Part shown: positions 8,262-15,804 of the stretch, in pieces
Position numbering within the stretch: position 1 is the first letter of the stretch
Layout of the letters: each line of letters starts with the position of its first letter
Source: Mucilaginibacter sp. PAMC 26640
GTDB lineage: Bacteria; Bacteroidota; Bacteroidia; Sphingobacteriales; Sphingobacteriaceae
DNA length: 64,000 nt
Assembly: GCA_001596135.1 (NCBI GenBank)
Contig: CP014773.1
Coordinates: forward strand, 4,092,001-4,156,000
Reading direction: 5' to 3'
The notes under the pieces: generated by a model
Seen by the model: only the letters and a program-made list of their open reading frames with translations
Told to the model about the DNA's origin: nothing
Database searches by the model: none
Program-made: the position numbers and the translations under genes

Positions 8262-8548
8262 TTCAGTAGGTATTTTGATGTTAACTAGCAGGCAACACGC
8301 AATCTTTCACATCGGTATGATTCGAAATTTATCCTTGATGCCTTAGGCCAAATTCAGTCAAAAAAAGTGTGCCCCACGTTAAGAATCGGCAAACAGGACG
8401 TTTGTACCGATAAACAAAAAGGCTAACAAAATGTATCGAAATTTTTACTTTTAAGCAAAGACGCTCAAAGCTTTATATCAGAATTGTTATAGTACGTACG
8501 ATATTCAAGCATTAATTTTGCAGTTTCCAGTCATTGGCAAACAAACGC
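8262..8548. other. Gene-free stretch between dinB end and cysC start
   Basis: About 290 bases without a convincing open frame, RNA or terminator. It should hold the promoter of the cysC-sulfotransferase pair, but I could not pick a clear -7 box on the minus strand. Confidence 0.4.
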
Positions 8549-9733
8549 CTAGCTTTTCATAAAAGGATTAAAGGTCCTTGCTCCGATCTCCATACCCGCG
8601 GCGCGGCAAACCGTCTTATCGCCAAACTTAAAATTGATATTATCCATAGCCTGGTAAAGACGGATGCGCTCTTCGTTATCTTCAAATAAATTGATCTGAT
8701 AACTGCCGGTACAAAGGTTGCTGAGCTTTACACCAATGAGCCGGATGGGCCGGTGCTGGTTCCAGGCCTTGTTCAACAAATTTTTGATACCTGGTATAAG
8801 GATATGCTCAGCAGCCGTAAGGGAGATTTTTTGCTGCTGAGTGTGGGTTTCAAAATTAGCATACCGAATTTTGATGGCAAGGCAACTACTCACCTTATTT
8901 TCCCGGCGCAATTTGCCCGCAAGTTCTTCGGTCATACTTACCAGTACGTTTTCCAGGGTGCGCTTGTCGTTCACGTCACTCTCAAAGGTTGTTTCAGTAG
9001 AGATGGATTTTCTGCCTTCGTGAGGAACGATTTCGCTATCATCAATTCCGTTGGCTTTATTATAAATGTAAGTGCCGGATTTTCCAAAAACGGTTTCCAG
9101 AAACTTAATATTTACTTTTTGAAGATCGCCTATTTTCTCAATACCATACTGATAAAGCTTTTGGCAGGTATGCTCGCCCAGTCCCGGAATCTTCCGGATA
9201 TTCAACGGAGCCAAAAAAGCTTTCTCCTCCCCTGCTTTTACCCATAGCTGCCCGTTTGGCTTTGCCTGGTTAGTAGCCATTTTTGCAATGGTTTTGCCCG
9301 TCGCCATCCCAAATGAGATGGGCAGTCCAGTTTCACGCATCACTGTTTGGCGCAGTTCGCTGGCTATCTGGTATGGGTCATGAAATCGTTCCATACCACT
9401 CAGATCTATATAGAACTCATCTACTGATGTTTTTTGGTAAAGCGGCACACTGCGGTGGATGATCTCTGTAACTTCTCTTGAGGCCTCGCTATAGCGCCCA
9501 TGCCTGCCATGGATAACAATAGCATGCGGGCAAAGCTTCAGGGCCTGGCGCGTAGGCATCGCTGAATGCACCCCAAAGGCCCTGGCCTCATAACTGCACG
9601 AGGCAACCACACCACGATCTGCCGAGCCGCCAATAATTACCGCCTTACCGATAAGGGAAGGATCGAACTTCCGCTCCACGGAAACAAAGAAAGAATCGAG
9701 ATCTATATGTACAATATGCCGCTGCGCATCCAT
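8549..9733 (-). CDS. dinB: DNA polymerase IV (Y family)
   Basis: Translesion DNA polymerase of 394 residues. Catalytic acidic residues are in IDLDSFFVSVE (residues 10-20) and SVDEFYIDLSG near residue 105. The thumb helix-hairpin-helix motif reads IRKIPGLGEHTCQKL, followed by the little-finger domain. It ends GARTFNPFMKS without a canonical QLxLF clamp motif at the extreme end, though NLFEDN about 40 residues earlier resembles the Bacteroidota clamp-binding form (QINLFEDN). The start at 9731-9733 faces a divergent LigT-like gene across 70 bases with a palindrome. Confidence 0.95.
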   Translation of the reverse strand: MDAQRHIVHIDLDSFFVSVERKFDPSLIGKAVIIGGSADRGVVASCSYEARAFGVHSAMPTRQALKLCPHAIVIHGRHGRYSEASREVTEIIHRSVPLYQKTSVDEFYIDLSGMERFHDPYQIASELRQTVMRETGLPISFGMATGKTIAKMATNQAKPNGQLWVKAGEEKAFLAPLNIRKIPGLGEHTCQKLYQYGIEKIGDLQKVNIKFLETVFGKSGTYIYNKANGIDDSEIVPHEGRKSISTETTFESDVNDKRTLENVLVSMTEELAGKLRRENKVSSCLAIKIRYANFETHTQQQKISLTAAEHILIPGIKNLLNKAWNQHRPIRLIGVKLSNLCTGSYQINLFEDNEERIRLYQAMDNINFKFGDKTVCRAAGMEIGARTFNPFMKS

Positions 9734-9757
9734 TCACAAATATGAAAATTAAGTTTG

Positions 9758-9773
9758 AAATACTAAAGTATTT
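9758..9773. promoter_or_regulatory. Palindrome in the dinB/LigT-like divergent promoter region
   Basis: AAATACT-AA-AGTATTT is a perfect inverted repeat with 7-base arms, 25 bases upstream of dinB and 31 bases upstream of the divergent gene. Its place suits an operator for a dimeric repressor acting on both genes. Whether it is LexA is unknown; it does not resemble the E. coli or Bacillus SOS boxes. Confidence 0.5.
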
Positions 9774-9803
9774 AGCAATTTTTGTACTGATAAATCGTGT
9801 GAT

Positions 9804-10436
9804 ATGACCGGCTATACTGATTACCTTTTCCTGCTGACACCACCTGAAGTGATCAAAACCGAAGTCATGCGTTATAAGAAGGCATCGGCAAAATATATCG
9901 GCGATTTCCCTGGCTTGCAATCCCCGGCTAATATTATCGTAAACCAATTAGACCGGCAAAAACCATACATGACTGAAACCGCGATGGAAAACCTGCATGC
10001 CAGACTAAGCGTCATGCCGCCTGTATTATTACACATGGATGGCTTTAAGAACATTTCCCAATTGCATGGTAAATTTGCCATTTACGCCTACATGCGGAGT
10101 ACACCTGCTATGGAGAGTTGGTTTGCACTGCTTTGCAAAAATCTGAACATAAAAAAAACGGTATTCCCCCACATTCCTGTTGTGCGGAATATAGCCGAAG
10201 TAGACTTTAAGAAATTATGGCCAAACTTTCAGCATAAGAAGTTAGCGGAACCGTTTTGGTTAAGAGAACTAAAAGTACTTCAACGGGAAAGCTTTGGTAC
10301 GACACACGGAAAGTGGGAGCCTTACAAAACAATTGAGTTTAAAAATGCGACGGCAATGCTGGAGAAAAATACGTGGAAAGCCCAGCAACTGGCAAAGGCA
10401 GAGATAGCTGCCGAGAAACAGGTTAAGTTTTTTTAA
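9804..10436 (+). CDS. LigT/2H-phosphoesterase-like protein with altered motifs
   Basis: This 210-residue protein looks like the 2'-5' RNA ligase/2H phosphoesterase fold: an N-terminal LFLLTPPEVI strand-helix unit, an early SPANIIVNQL segment and a later FPHIPVVRNI segment, followed by a C-terminal helical tail. In active family members both HxT/S motifs are conserved. Here the first position is N43-I-I45 and the second H123-I-P125, so only one of four catalytic residues remains. It may be inactive or a nucleotide-binding relative. It is divergent to dinB, with only 70 bases between the start codons. The family call rests on pattern recognition only. Confidence 0.62.
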   Translation: MTGYTDYLFLLTPPEVIKTEVMRYKKASAKYIGDFPGLQSPANIIVNQLDRQKPYMTETAMENLHARLSVMPPVLLHMDGFKNISQLHGKFAIYAYMRSTPAMESWFALLCKNLNIKKTVFPHIPVVRNIAEVDFKKLWPNFQHKKLAEPFWLRELKVLQRESFGTTHGKWEPYKTIEFKNATAMLEKNTWKAQQLAKAEIAAEKQVKFF

Positions 10437-10673
10437 GCTAACCTGAGGATGATTATTGCAAATGATTGCGGGAATGCATTTATTTTTTGCGTTGGCTATA
10501 TTATGACGCGTCCTGATGCAATCAAAGGCTTCACCTGCCTATAACCAGCATTGTTAAATCATCTACTGCAACCTTCAAACTACTGCAAACAAATCTTTCG
10601 TACTGATAATGAGGCAACAGTAAGCAAAAAGAGCTTTTTTAACAATTTATTAACCGTAAACACATCATTTTTC

Positions 10674-10681
10674 TATCTTTG
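10674..10681 (+). promoter_or_regulatory. -7 box of the SRP RNA gene
   Basis: TATCTTTG fits the Bacteroidota TAnnTTTG consensus and ends 4-5 bases before the predicted 5' end of the SRP RNA. No clear -33 element was seen. Confidence 0.65.
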
Positions 10682-10684
10682 CGC

Positions 10685-10783
10685 CGGGGTAAGTCTTTTA
10701 CGGCCAGCTCCTCTTGAACTCCCCCAGGGTGGGAACACAGCAAGGGTAGAGAGTTGAGCGGCGCGATAAAAGTAGCTTACCCT
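10685..10783 (+). ncRNA. ffs: Signal recognition particle RNA, small bacterial type (4.5S)
   Basis: The ends GGGTAAG (10687-10693) and CTTACCC (10776-10782) pair to close one long hairpin of about 98 nucleotides. The apex holds CCCCCAGG, then GTG-GGAA-CAC (a GGAA tetraloop), then AGCAAGGG, which is the conserved Ffh-binding asymmetric loop of SRP domain IV. A TATCTTTG box precedes it and a T-rich tract follows. The RNA works with Ffh and FtsY to target membrane proteins. A 68-codon open frame across it is spurious. Confidence 0.93.
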
Positions 10784-10958
10784 TTTTTATTTTCCTTTTT
10801 TCCAAAATTCAACTTTTCCTGATCTAAGAAACCATCATGCAGAAAATTTAAATCTGGATGAAATTGTTAATACCCTTGCAATCGTTATAGCTAGCTCGAA
10901 ATTATTAAGACTATATTATAGATTTTAGAAAGACTTCGTCAAATTTCGTTATAGTCGA

Positions 10959-10996
10959 ACGAATGGGCGCCCATTAATGTATGTACACCCATTCGT
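10959..10996. repeat. Inverted repeat downstream of the M13 peptidase gene
   Basis: ACGAATGGG (10959-10967) and CCCATTCGT (10988-10996) are perfect 9-base arms around a 20-base loop that itself starts with the palindrome GGGCGCCC. It lies 13 bases past the peptidase stop, where a terminator is expected, but has no clear T-run. The rest of 10784-10958 is AT-rich with nothing else visible. Confidence 0.5.
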
Positions 10997-11009
10997 AAAG
11001 ATATGTTTA

Positions 11010-13028
11010 CTACCAAATCTTGATTCTTTGGTCAGGTGCCTTGTAATTTTGATCACCTGGCTTTACGGCAAATGCCTGGTAAAATGGCTCAAAATTCATC
11101 AAAGGCCCATTTACACGCCACATGGCCGGTGAGTGCGGATTGGTATTTACATATGTGCGGAGAAATGCATCTCTGGTTTTCACACGCCAGATCCTGGCGA
11201 TAGACAGAAAAAAGCGCTGGTCTGGTGTAAAACCATCAATCTTATCATTGCCTTTACCCTGTTGGGTCATCTTAAATGCATCATAGGCAATTGCTATTCC
11301 GCCGTTGTCTGCGGTATTTTCTCCCAATGTAAGCGCGCCTTTTATATGCACCGTGTCTAAAACGGTAAAAGAACCATATAGCTTGGCTAACTGGTTGGTT
11401 TTATCCCTGAACTTTTGATAATCACCCTTTGTCCACCAATTTTTCACATTGCCATCCTTATCGAACTGTGCACCCTGGTCGTCAAAAGCGTGCGTCATTT
11501 CATGACCGATTACCATACCGATACCCCCATAATTGATAGCATCGTCAGCTGAAAAGTCAAAATAAGGAAATTGCAGAATACCAGCCGGGAAAACAATTTC
11601 ATTAAAAGGCGGATTGTAATAAGCGGTAACCGTAGCCGGCGTGGTACCCCATTCCGTCTTATCAACCTGCTTGTTCAGTTTGGCTAATTGAAACTGATAG
11701 TCATTCTGTTTAAGCAACACAATATTTTCAAAGTATTTTGTTCTGCTGATCTGTACGTTATCATAATTCCGCCATTTATCAGGGTATCCTATTTTTTTGG
11801 TGATTGCATATAATTTTTCCCGGGCTTTTTGTTTGGTGCTATCGCTCATCCAATCCAGCTGATTAATCCTGTTTTCAAAAGATTTTTGAAGATTGTTTAC
11901 CAATATTAGCACGCGTTTTTTTGCATCTTCGTTAAAATAACGCTTTACATATAGTTGCCCTAATGCTTGCCCTAAATAGCTATCTACGTTTTGGGTCATG
12001 ATTTGCCTGCGGGATTTTTGCGTATTCTGACCGTACAATACCTTGTTGAATTCGAAAGAGGCATCTACAAAGGGTGTGCTTAGTGTTTCAGCATAGTTTT
12101 GCAGCGTGTTGGCTTTCAAATAGATCTTCCAGTCATTTAGCGATATCGATTTAAGCAGGCCGTTTAACTTGCTGTAATACACTGGCTGAGCCATATCTAT
12201 TGAATCGGTTTTGGCACCCAGATAGCCAAGTAGTTTTGTCCAGCCTATATTAGTTTGTGATTTGTTAATGGATGCAACCGCTATTTTATGGTAATTTGCG
12301 TTAATATCCCTTAACTCTATATTGGTTTTATGAGACGCAGCATTTTGTTTCTCGATGCCGTAAACGATATTTGCATTCCTGGTAGCGTTTGCAAGCGTGC
12401 TCCCTGTTAATTGGAATAGCGTGCGCAAATATTTTTTATAGGCTTGCTGAATGCGGATCGTAGGTGCATCCGATTTAAAATAATAATCTCTTTCAGGCAA
12501 ACCTATGCCAGTTTGATAAACATGGGCAATATTGATACTGCTGTTTTTGTTATCCGGAGAAACATCAAAACTAATAATCTGGCCATTTCCTGTTCTAAGT
12601 TGCTCCGCTATAAATTTCATCAATGATGGTACGCTGGCGATAGCATCTATATGTGCGAGTATGGGTTTAACAGGCTGATACCCGCGCTTATTTATAGTTG
12701 CGATATCCATACCCGAGGCATAGAAATCGCCTACTTTTTGGTCAATGCTTCCTGTGAGATTGTTAGTTCTTGAAACACTATCCAGGATGTTTTGCAGCAG
12801 CTGCTTTTGGGGTATGTTCATGAAACTGTATGAGCCCACTCCTGATTGGTCACCAGCGATTTTTGCGGTGTCGTACCAGCGGCCGTTAACAAAGCGAAAG
12901 AAATTATCACCGGGTTTAATCAGGGAATCAATTCCTGCTACATCAACAAAACTTTTCCGTTGATCATCCAGGTAACTCCAGGCACTTAGAACTATCAATG
13001 CTGCACAGAGGTAGAACGCTTTATTCAT
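11010..13028 (-). CDS. M13 family metallopeptidase (neprilysin/PepO type)
   Basis: Exported zinc endopeptidase of 672 residues. A hydrophobic N-terminal segment (AFYLCAALIVLSAWSYL) is a signal peptide or anchor. Mature features are GDNFFRFVNGRWYDTAKIA near the start (PeptidaseM13_N domain), TAYYNPPFNEIVFPAGILQ as substrate cleft, the zinc motif GHEMTHAFDDQG, and LGENTADNGGIAIAY carrying the third ligand Glu. The C-terminus IKIW resembles the family's CxVW end without the Cys. ATG at 13026-13028 preferred over an upstream TTG at 13037. It likely degrades peptides in the periplasm. No operon partner. Confidence 0.95.
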   Translation of the reverse strand: MNKAFYLCAALIVLSAWSYLDDQRKSFVDVAGIDSLIKPGDNFFRFVNGRWYDTAKIAGDQSGVGSYSFMNIPQKQLLQNILDSVSRTNNLTGSIDQKVGDFYASGMDIATINKRGYQPVKPILAHIDAIASVPSLMKFIAEQLRTGNGQIISFDVSPDNKNSSINIAHVYQTGIGLPERDYYFKSDAPTIRIQQAYKKYLRTLFQLTGSTLANATRNANIVYGIEKQNAASHKTNIELRDINANYHKIAVASINKSQTNIGWTKLLGYLGAKTDSIDMAQPVYYSKLNGLLKSISLNDWKIYLKANTLQNYAETLSTPFVDASFEFNKVLYGQNTQKSRRQIMTQNVDSYLGQALGQLYVKRYFNEDAKKRVLILVNNLQKSFENRINQLDWMSDSTKQKAREKLYAITKKIGYPDKWRNYDNVQISRTKYFENIVLLKQNDYQFQLAKLNKQVDKTEWGTTPATVTAYYNPPFNEIVFPAGILQFPYFDFSADDAINYGGIGMVIGHEMTHAFDDQGAQFDKDGNVKNWWTKGDYQKFRDKTNQLAKLYGSFTVLDTVHIKGALTLGENTADNGGIAIAYDAFKMTQQGKGNDKIDGFTPDQRFFLSIARIWRVKTRDAFLRTYVNTNPHSPAMWRVNGPLMNFEPFYQAFAVKPGDQNYKAPDQRIKIW

Positions 13029-13185
13029 AATTATCAATTTGCTTAAAGATAATTATTTTCTGTTAAGTAGCACAAAAATTTGCCCGACCATCAGTTTTGG
13101 CATCGGCACCAAAAAACAATGCCATACCAGGTGGATTAAGATAATCTCACTGAGTACGGCATTTAAAATCTACGAAGTTGCTATA

Positions 13186-13647
13186 TTATGCTTTCGGAAC
13201 AATCTTTACCTTAATGGCATTCAGGCCTTTTTGACCCTGCTCGGTTTCAAAGTTGACCTTGTCGTTTTCTCTTACTTCTTCTGTTAAGCCATTAACGTGT
13301 ACAAAAATGCTTTCCTGCGTAACATGATCACGGATAAAGCCGAAGCCTTTAGCGCTGTTGAACATGGTTACCGTACCGGTTCGCAATCTGTCTTGCTCAG
13401 TCAGTTCCGCTTGTTTTGGCACACTGATCTGGATGTCTTCGGTAACAATCTTCTTGCGTTTGTTAGGATCTGGTGGCGTAGAGGTAATGTTACCATCTTC
13501 ATCGATATAAGCCATCATGTCATCAAGCGATTTGCCCTTTGAGCCATTTGCCTTACGGTCTTCTGCCTTTTCTTTTTTCTCTTTTAACTTGATAGATTTT
13601 TTCTTCTCGCGTTCTTTTTTACTAAATGTTTCTGTGGATCTGCCCAT
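13186..13647 (-). CDS. Cold-shock domain protein with basic N-terminal extension
   Basis: The last 60 residues of this 153-residue protein are a cold-shock domain: TGTVTMFNSAKGFGFIRD contains RNP1 (KGFGFI) and SIFVHVNGL contains RNP2. Such domains bind single-stranded RNA or DNA. The first roughly 60 residues are highly charged (KKEREKKKSIKLKEKKEKAE), probably helical, and also likely nucleic-acid binding; a middle linker has MMAYIDEDGNITS. This extended architecture is common in Bacteroidota. Start chosen at the ATG 13645-13647, divergent to topB with a 76-base gap. Upstream codons in the same frame run into topB and are not coding. Confidence 0.93.
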   Translation of the reverse strand: MGRSTETFSKKEREKKKSIKLKEKKEKAEDRKANGSKGKSLDDMMAYIDEDGNITSTPPDPNKRKKIVTEDIQISVPKQAELTEQDRLRTGTVTMFNSAKGFGFIRDHVTQESIFVHVNGLTEEVRENDKVNFETEQGQKGLNAIKVKIVPKA

Positions 13648-13723
13648 AATTACAAATATAACATCATTTCTCCACATTGGTTGCACCTGGCTGCGTATTT
13701 CTCTACTTTCGCCGGCATTCCTT

Positions 13724-15529
13724 ATGAAAGTTATCATTGCCGAGAAACCCTCTGTTGGAAGAGAGATAGCAAAAGTGTTTGGTGCCACCACTAAAAAAGA
13801 CGGGTATATTGAAGGCAAGGGCTACACTTTTACGTGGGCTTTTGGCCATTTGCTGCAGCTTGCCCCGCCGCAGGAATACGGCTTTTACGGATGGAATGTG
13901 CAGAACCTGCCCATGCTGCCAGCTAAATTCAAGCTTTCTATCCGTAAGATAAAAACAAAAGATGGTATGGTGGAAGACCCGGGTGTGCGCAAACAGCTGG
14001 ATATTATCAAAGCGCTTTTTGATGAGGCCACAGAAATAATTGTTGCTACCGATGCCGGGCGCGAGGGAGAATTGATCTTCCGCTATATCTACTATTATCT
14101 TAAATGCAAAAAGCCATTCAAAAGGCTTTGGATCTCTTCACAAACTGATGCAGCAATTAAGGATGGTTTTCGCAATCTTAAACCCGGATCGGACTACGAT
14201 ACCCTTTTTAATTCCGCGCATTGCCGCTCTCAGTCTGATTGGCTGGTGGGAATGAATGCCACACAAGCCCTAAGTCTATCATCTGGCACACAGGCGGTAT
14301 TGTCGCTTGGCAGGGTACAAACGCCTACCCTGGCGATGATCTGCGCGCGCTACCTGGAAAATAAAAACTTTATACCGCAGTCCTTTTATCAGGTCAGCAT
14401 CGAGCCGGATAAAAACGGGCAGCGTTTTAAGGCCATATCAGAAAAAAACTTTAAAACCAGGGAAGAAGCGCAAGCCGTTTTGGAACTGGTAGAAGCCACA
14501 GGCGTGGTAGAAAATGTGGACGCCAAACCACGTAAAGAGCCCCCTCCGCTATTGCATGATTTGAGCAGCCTGCAACAGGAAGCCAATAAACGAAAGGGCT
14601 TTACTGCCGACCAAACCCTTGGTTTACTGCAGAACCTTTATGAAAGCAAACTGGTAACTTATCCACGTACGGGGAGCCGGTACATTGGTGATGATGTTTT
14701 TGCGGAAGTTCCCGCCCTGATTGCTAAGTTTTCCGATCATCCAGAATTTGGTAAACAGGCAACTTTTCTGGTAAGTGCCAAACTGAACAAACGGAGTGTG
14801 AATGCAAAGAAGGTAACAGATCACCATGCCATATTGCCCACCGGTGAGCAGGCTCGAAATTTATCAGCCGACCAGCAGGCTATTTATGATATGGTAACCG
14901 GCCGGATGCTGGAAGCATTTCATACGGATTGCATTAAAGAAATCACCAGGATCACGGTACTATCAGGCACTAAATTCGTAGCAAGCGGCACGGTAATCAA
15001 AACAGCCGGCTGGCGGGCGGTATTTAATGATAAGGATGAAGAAAAGAAAGATGAAGAAAACGCAACGCTGCCTAAAGTGAAACAGGGTGATATACTGCCT
15101 ATTAATGATAAATTACTGCTGGAAAAACAAACCAAACCAAAACCGCTGTACAACGAAGCCAGCCTGCTCAAAGCGCTTGAAACCGCCGGTAAAGAAATTG
15201 ACGACGAGGAACTTCGCCAGGCCATGAAGGATAGCGGACTGGGTACCCCTGCAACCCGTGCAGCCATGATAGAAACGCTATTGAAGCGCAGCTACATCGC
15301 CCGCGAAAAGAAAAACCTGGTACCCACTCCAATGGGCCTTTCGGTTTATGAAGTTGTAAAAAACCACCGAATAGCACAAGCCGAACTTACCGGCAACTGG
15401 GAAAAAAGATTGGAAGAGATCAGAACAGGTGCATCGGTAGCTGAATTTCAGGAAGAAATAAAAACATACACCCGCGCCATTACACAAGAGTTGCTTACAG
15501 CAGGTAAGGCTATGGTATTGGCTAAATAA
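13724..15529 (+). CDS. topB: DNA topoisomerase III (type IA)
   Basis: Type IA topoisomerase of 601 residues that passes single DNA strands, decatenating replication and recombination intermediates. The TOPRIM domain starts MKVIIAEKPSVGREIA with the acidic triad region ATDAGREGELIFRY; the active-site tyrosine is in SKLVTYPRTGSRYI. The domain order is standard, but the protein stops after the core (ELLTAGKAMVLAK) and has no C-terminal zinc-ribbon domains, so it is shorter than E. coli TopB. ATG at 13724 chosen; an upstream open frame of about 69 codons lies in the divergent promoter and the cold-shock gene. Confidence 0.95.
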   Translation: MKVIIAEKPSVGREIAKVFGATTKKDGYIEGKGYTFTWAFGHLLQLAPPQEYGFYGWNVQNLPMLPAKFKLSIRKIKTKDGMVEDPGVRKQLDIIKALFDEATEIIVATDAGREGELIFRYIYYYLKCKKPFKRLWISSQTDAAIKDGFRNLKPGSDYDTLFNSAHCRSQSDWLVGMNATQALSLSSGTQAVLSLGRVQTPTLAMICARYLENKNFIPQSFYQVSIEPDKNGQRFKAISEKNFKTREEAQAVLELVEATGVVENVDAKPRKEPPPLLHDLSSLQQEANKRKGFTADQTLGLLQNLYESKLVTYPRTGSRYIGDDVFAEVPALIAKFSDHPEFGKQATFLVSAKLNKRSVNAKKVTDHHAILPTGEQARNLSADQQAIYDMVTGRMLEAFHTDCIKEITRITVLSGTKFVASGTVIKTAGWRAVFNDKDEEKKDEENATLPKVKQGDILPINDKLLLEKQTKPKPLYNEASLLKALETAGKEIDDEELRQAMKDSGLGTPATRAAMIETLLKRSYIAREKKNLVPTPMGLSVYEVVKNHRIAQAELTGNWEKRLEEIRTGASVAEFQEEIKTYTRAITQELLTAGKAMVLAK

Positions 15530-15552
15530 AATTAGCTACAGATGTTCATCTC

Positions 15553-15804
15553 CTAAAGTAGTTTTAATAGTGGGGCAATACAGCGTAAGTGTGACATCGC
15601 TGAAACACCCGTAGGCAAACACTTTGGCGTTTCTGTGTACTTCGGCACATATGCCGAGCCAAACTCTACAACTCCCCTAGTTGATGCATACAGCGTAATC
15701 TTCCGCATTTCCAAACGCCTACGGCATGGCCCGTATCTAAGCCACGCTGCGAAATCTAAAAAGAAATTTGATCGTTCAAACAATAGCATCAAAAGGCTTT
15801 GCAA
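15553..15804. other. Structured intergenic block, possible repeat element or RNA
   Basis: Between topB and pgpH lie bases rich in inverted repeats: CCGTAGGC (15609-15616) pairs with GCCTACGG (15717-15724), GGCGTTT with AAACGCC, and TCGGCA-CATA-TGCCGA forms a local hairpin. ATACAGCGTAA occurs twice. An 83-codon open frame on the minus strand crosses it but looks unlike a protein. Confidence 0.45.

Noticed and set aside
9735-9803. SOS/LexA box for dinB
   Set aside because: The palindrome AAATACT-AA-AGTATTT does not match known LexA boxes, so I list it only as an operator of unknown owner.
10551-10757. 68-codon frame on the plus strand
   Set aside because: It runs across the SRP RNA, whose stem, GGAA apex and T-tract explain the sequence; no ribosome-binding context or protein-like pattern.
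13517-13723. Upstream extension of topB by 69 codons
   Set aside because: It covers the start of the divergent cold-shock gene; TopB proteins begin at MKVIIAEKPS.
13648-13818. Upstream extension of the cold-shock gene by 57 codons
   Set aside because: It overlaps the topB start and is not conserved in type; the ATG at 13647 gives the usual MGRS-like beginning.
15553-15804. 83-codon minus-strand frame
   Set aside because: Composition is unlike a protein and the stretch is full of inverted repeats, so a structured element fits better.
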